Shown here: one piece after another, positions 6,406-9,149 of the stretch
Numbering within the stretch: the first letter of the stretch is position 1
Layout of the letters: each line of letters begins with the position of its first letter
NCBI GenBank assembly: GCA_026398545.1
Contig: JAPLSR010000290.1
Span: 1 to 9,149 of the forward strand
Direction of reading: 5' to 3'
Length of the DNA stretch: 9,149 nucleotides
From: Candidatus Sumerlaeota bacterium
Lineage (GTDB): Bacteria > Sumerlaeota > Sumerlaeia > MWCT01
The notes under the pieces: model-generated
The model's database searches: none
What the model was told of the DNA's origin: nothing
What the model saw: only the letters and a program-made list of their open reading frames with translations
Translations under genes and position numbers: made by a program

Positions 6406-8184
6406 TTATTGCTTCGGCGGCAAATGTTTTCTCTTTTCGCGAAGCCGTTCAAGTAAGACTTTAACATTCTGATATTTCGGGTCAAGGCTAAATGCCTCGA
6501 GATAATACGCCTCAGCCCTGTCATAATCCTCAAGAATTTCATAGATGGAGCCGATATATCTGAGCGGCTGGGGCTGTGTCGGCATGAGTGCGTGCGCCTT
6601 TTGAAAGGCATCCAGCGCCTTTTGGTAACGTCCCCGCACAAGGAGATAGTAACCATATTCATAATAATTAAACCAGAGGAAGCGGTTGGTGCGGTCAAGA
6701 CGCTGGGTGATTTCTGCCGGCAATGGCTGTGTCCGAAGAATGCCCGTCAGGACAAGGCAGTTTATGAATATCATGGCGCAAAGGATAGCGCCGGCGATAA
6801 TGTGCTGCCAGCGGACACTTATTTTTAAGCGGATAAAAAGATGCCATGTGATAATAAGAAGGGCGCCGAGGATATAAATGGCACCGATGCGCGCCAGAAA
6901 ATATGCATTGCCAAAGTTGCCCCAGAGCGCCTTCAGCCAGCGCCATGGCGCAAAAAGGGTGTAGAACAACCCCCTGAAAAATGCCCAGTTCCACGGGATG
7001 TAATGGTCGAGGGTGTTGAAGCCCGTGCGCTCGGCGATGACGAGCAGAAAGGACCATCCGGCGAGGAGGAGAGCAACAAAAATCCAGGGAGAGCCACGCC
7101 TTTCGCCCAGAAGCGCCGCAAGTCCCACCATGAAGATGAAGGAATATTCTGTAAAGCGGCGATTTGAAAATGAACCCCCCGCCCACCATATCTCGTTCGC
7201 GCTGTTGATATAGATTTGCAGAATAAGCACCGCCAGAAGCCCTGCTGTCAGGATGCGCTCCCTTTTCCACAAAAACAAAAGACCCAGTGCGCCAGGCAGG
7301 ACGAGGGGCGTCCATGGCAGGAGGCCGTGATAATCTGAAAACAGCATCTCATAAAGCGCCGGGCGGAACCAGTGCATCTCCTCAAGCTTGGGGAGATGAA
7401 AGGGATTGCCGAAGAATTTGCCCCAGTACATGAAGAGAGGCAGAATCCCCAGAAGGAATGTTGCGAGTGCGAGCAGGCATCCGCGCTGGAACTGCCGCCG
7501 GTTTTCAGTGTTGGGACGCAAGCCCCCTTCCTTATATTTCAGGAATGCCTCAACAGGAAAGACGATGAGACTGGCAATGTGTTGTGGACGCACAAGTGCG
7601 ACAAGTCCACCCAGCGCACCCAGAAGGAGCCATTGTGCGGGCGTTCTCTCCTGGATTGTTCCGCCCCATACAATGAAAAAGATTGTCAGGATGAAAAAAC
7701 CTGTGGCGTGGGACATTAGACCTCCATAGAAGGTATAGAAGAGGAGCGGTGTGCCGAAGAAGGCAGTGAGTGTAGCGACGAAAGCCGTTTTCGCCCCGTA
7801 TCGTTTTTCAATGAAGTAGAATGCTGACATGAGACCGCACCCCACATAGAACAGGATGCCGATGAGGATGGCAAAGATGTAGGGCGGACTGAAACCGTCT
7901 GTCTTTGACTCAAATAGACGCGCCAGCATCCCGCCTGCCGCATAAAACCCGCACCATAGGAGACCCGTGCCCATTGGCCAGTCATTGGAGAGATATCCCC
8001 TGTTCGTTACATAGAGCATGTGTTTCTGGTATTCAAAATGCTCATATTCATTGGAGAAGTCGAGGTCGCGGTCGTGGAGGAGAGAGTGTGTGTAGGTATA
8101 ATAGGCGGTAAAATCCGGGGGTTCGAGATAGGCGTTGGTCATCAAGAAGGAAAGGCACAAAAAGATGCAGAGCCAGACCTTCAT
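6406..8184 (-). CDS. Polytopic GT-C-like membrane protein with C-terminal TPR repeats
   Basis: A 592-residue inner-membrane protein (599 if the TTG at 8205 is used) with about 10-12 membrane segments and a C-terminal tetratricopeptide pair. Numbering here is from the TTG; subtract 7 for the ATG. The first helix (8-24) is followed by an acidic periplasmic loop, EPPDFTAYYTYTHSLLHDRDLDF (28-50), then NDWPMGTGLLW (74-84). This arrangement resembles GT39-like GT-C glycosyltransferases, whose first loop holds the catalytic acid. LVRPQH (204-209), YHGLLPWTPLVL (292-303) and FSNRRFTEYSFIFMVGLAALL (346-366) recall a group of uncharacterised bacterial membrane proteins often labelled glycosyltransferase. 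Residues about 517-584 form two TPR-type helix pairs (YLLVRGRYQKALDAFQKAHALMP and IYEILEDYDRAEAYYLEAFSLDP). ATG 8184 is preferred, though its Shine-Dalgarno is weak; TTG 8205 has AAGGG eight bases upstream and cannot be excluded. It heads the moxR unit. Enzymatic function is unproven, and a scaffold role is possible. Confidence 0.72.
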   Translation of the reverse strand: MKVWLCIFLCLSFLMTNAYLEPPDFTAYYTYTHSLLHDRDLDFSNEYEHFEYQKHMLYVTNRGYLSNDWPMGTGLLWCGFYAAGGMLARLFESKTDGFSPPYIFAILIGILFYVGCGLMSAFYFIEKRYGAKTAFVATLTAFFGTPLLFYTFYGGLMSHATGFFILTIFFIVWGGTIQERTPAQWLLLGALGGLVALVRPQHIASLIVFPVEAFLKYKEGGLRPNTENRRQFQRGCLLALATFLLGILPLFMYWGKFFGNPFHLPKLEEMHWFRPALYEMLFSDYHGLLPWTPLVLPGALGLLFLWKRERILTAGLLAVLILQIYINSANEIWWAGGSFSNRRFTEYSFIFMVGLAALLGERRGSPWIFVALLLAGWSFLLVIAERTGFNTLDHYIPWNWAFFRGLFYTLFAPWRWLKALWGNFGNAYFLARIGAIYILGALLIITWHLFIRLKISVRWQHIIAGAILCAMIFINCLVLTGILRTQPLPAEITQRLDRTNRFLWFNYYEYGYYLLVRGRYQKALDAFQKAHALMPTQPQPLRYIGSIYEILEDYDRAEAYYLEAFSLDPKYQNVKVLLERLREKRKHLPPKQ

Positions 8185-8236
8185 TAATGAAACGTCTTCT
8201 TTCAAGCCTTTAACCCTTTGTGAGATGTGAGTGGAG

Positions 8237-8266
8237 AATATTCCAGAAGGATGGGCGGGGTGTCAA
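8237..8266 (-). promoter_or_regulatory. Candidate sigma70-type promoter for the minus-strand moxR unit
   Basis: Read on the minus strand, a perfect TTGACA (-35, plus-strand positions 8261-8266) is followed after 18 bases by AATATT (-10, 8237-8242), which matches TATAAT at four of six positions. A 17-base spacer gives GAATAT instead. Transcription would begin near 8229-8231, about 45 bases before ATG 8184. This is the only promoter-like pair I could find between the divergent genes. It assumes a standard housekeeping sigma factor. Confidence 0.42.
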
Positions 8267-8370
8267 GCGATGTGTAAGATATGAATACTTGCCTGAATGT
8301 CGTTTTTTACTTGACTCTGTGGCATTGTCTCCTTGCGGTGTCTTTTACAGGGAATTTGAATGCAAATAAA

Positions 8371-8378
8371 AGAGGGGG
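8371..8378 (+). promoter_or_regulatory. Shine-Dalgarno site for the RDD gene
   Basis: AGAGGGGG sits 5 bases before ATG 8384. A second in-frame ATG at 8360 (adding MQIKEGEN) has only a weaker AGGG upstream, so this site favours 8384. It would be internal if 8360 were used. Confidence 0.6.
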
Positions 8379-8383
8379 AAAAC

Positions 8384-9149
8384 ATGAATGATGCGCCAAA
8401 TGTCTCCACCGGTGCTCATGGTGTATCGCCACGGGAAGTAATGGCGGGGTTCTGGGTCAGGGCGCTGGCGCTCGTCCTTGATATTATCCTGCTCAATTTC
8501 GTATTCAACGGACTTTCCTTTCTCTTCCGGGAACAATTCTTTCTCGTATCACGATACACAGATTTCATCGGCATGATTATTGTTTATTTATATTTCACCC
8601 TTTTAAACGGTCCTGTGGGGAAGGGGCGGACAATGGGCATGTATCTCTTCAATATCTGCGTCAGGGATTATGAAGGACGCGTGTTGAGCCCTGGCGCCGC
8701 CTGTAAGAGGACGCTCATTCAGATGGTCTCGCCGATTTTCCCGATGGTTTTTTTTACGCCATTCCTGAAGATGACAGACCCCTCCCAGGCAATGTTGAGT
8801 AGCGGCATTCTCAGCCTCTCCCTTTCCTTCCTTGTCAGCAATGCCCTTCTTGTTGGATTGCATCCCCTGAAGCAGGGATTTCATGACCGTGTGGCGAAGA
8901 GTATCGTTGTCCGCGGGCAGACTGTGGTGCGTTATGAAGAGCTGGAGAGATTTACCTCATCCGAGATGATTGGGCGCAAGAGGCGGATGCCCGCTTCTGC
9001 CTATCAGTCCGCCGGCATTGCCTTTGTTGTCATCAGTCTGATACAGATATGGGGAGTCTTTCAGCAGGTGCGGGGCGAGCCCTGGAGGATTCAGAGCCGC
9101 ATGCTTGATGAGATGAGGCAGCGATTTTCCATTCAAGGATTTGAACTCA
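8384..9149 (+). CDS. RDD family membrane protein (3' truncated by window end)
   Basis: An open frame of 255 codons reaching the last base of the window. It opens MNDAPNVSTG, then AGFWVRALALVLDIILLNFVF, which holds the conserved Arg26 and Asp33 of the RDD family in the first membrane helix. A second helix (about 58-74) precedes GPVGKGRTMGMYLFNICVRDYEGRVLSPGAACKRTLIQ (76-113), the typical glycine-rich RDD loop. Two more hydrophobic segments follow (about 114-128 and 139-158), then HPLKQGFHDRVAKSIVV (160-176), where HDR holds the third signature Asp168. Beyond the RDD domain the chain continues through a basic linker (GRKRRMPAS) into a further membrane helix (about 207-225) and a predicted helical, charged segment, so the protein is larger than a plain RDD domain. 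Some RDD proteins have been linked to cation transport or stress tolerance, but most are unassigned. It is divergent from the moxR unit, consistent with the frequent MoxR-RDD neighbourhood link. The C-terminus is unseen. Confidence 0.85.
   Translation, partial: MNDAPNVSTGAHGVSPREVMAGFWVRALALVLDIILLNFVFNGLSFLFREQFFLVSRYTDFIGMIIVYLYFTLLNGPVGKGRTMGMYLFNICVRDYEGRVLSPGAACKRTLIQMVSPIFPMVFFTPFLKMTDPSQAMLSSGILSLSLSFLVSNALLVGLHPLKQGFHDRVAKSIVVRGQTVVRYEELERFTSSEMIGRKRRMPASAYQSAGIAFVVISLIQIWGVFQQVRGEPWRIQSRMLDEMRQRFSIQGFEL

Larger units (their letters stand above)
8185..8383. other. Divergent intergenic control region
   Basis: About 200 bases separate the minus-strand membrane protein from the RDD gene. 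The leftward promoter candidate lies in it at 8237-8266. For the rightward gene there is a TTGACT at 8311-8316, but no acceptable -10 at 16-18 bases. I found no strong inverted repeat, riboswitch-like structure or terminator. Confidence 0.5.

Noticed and set aside
5974..6456. 160-codon plus-strand open frame opposite moxR
   Set aside because: It is antisense to the conserved Walker A and Walker B coding region of moxR and encodes no recognisable protein.
6695..7315. 206-codon open frame on the minus strand overlapping the TPR membrane protein gene
   Set aside because: It lies wholly inside the larger gene in another frame and its translation lacks recognisable domains or membrane pattern; it is a shadow frame.
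8311..8316. TTGACT as -35 box for the RDD gene
   Set aside because: The positions 16-18 bases downstream read TTGCGG, TGCGGT and GCGGTG, none resembling a -10 box.
8320..8336. Possible sigma54 promoter (TGGCA followed by TTGC) before the RDD gene
   Set aside because: The GG and GC elements are separated by 12 bases instead of the required 10, so it does not fit the -24/-12 geometry.

Overview
The window is part of a Gram-negative bacterial chromosome. It carries lpxK, the lipid A 4'-kinase, along with several periplasm-facing or inner-membrane proteins. Coding density is high, genes sit in tight same-strand runs, and several genes have good Shine-Dalgarno sites. I see no insertion sequences, phage genes, tRNA, rRNA or CRISPR. 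The phylum cannot be settled by eye. The mix of families would fit an uncultured Gram-negative lineage outside the best-studied phyla, but that is only an impression.

Left half (1-4367, plus strand): four genes run in one direction with gaps or overlaps of a few bases. They are the C-terminal part of a phenylacetate-CoA ligase-type adenylate-forming enzyme (cut by the left edge), a GT87/DUF2029 polyprenol-phosphate-dependent membrane glycosyltransferase, lpxK, and a GlcF/GlpC-like protein with two 4Fe-4S clusters and CCG domains. The last two junctions are ATGA overlaps, so at least GT87-lpxK-GlcF-like is probably one transcript. The shared theme is envelope lipid and glycan synthesis, but the ligase and the Fe-S protein do not obviously belong to it.

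Right half (4404-8184, minus strand): a second unit is transcribed leftward from a promoter-like site at about 8237-8266. Its order is a polytopic GT-C-like membrane protein with a C-terminal TPR pair, a MoxR-type AAA+ ATPase, and a membrane-anchored gluzincin (HExxH) peptidase. Gaps are about 40 bases. Its end faces the end of the left operon across 36 bases, with no recognisable terminator.

Right edge (8384-9149, plus strand): an RDD-family membrane protein is transcribed divergently from the MoxR unit and runs off the window. It is still open at the last base. RDD proteins and MoxR ATPases often share neighbourhoods with DUF58 and vWA proteins. Here no DUF58 or vWA gene lies beside moxR, and the peptidase and TPR membrane protein occupy the flanking positions. 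My working hypothesis is an envelope-maturation module in which MoxR remodels a membrane or periplasmic client. Nothing in the window proves a new system.
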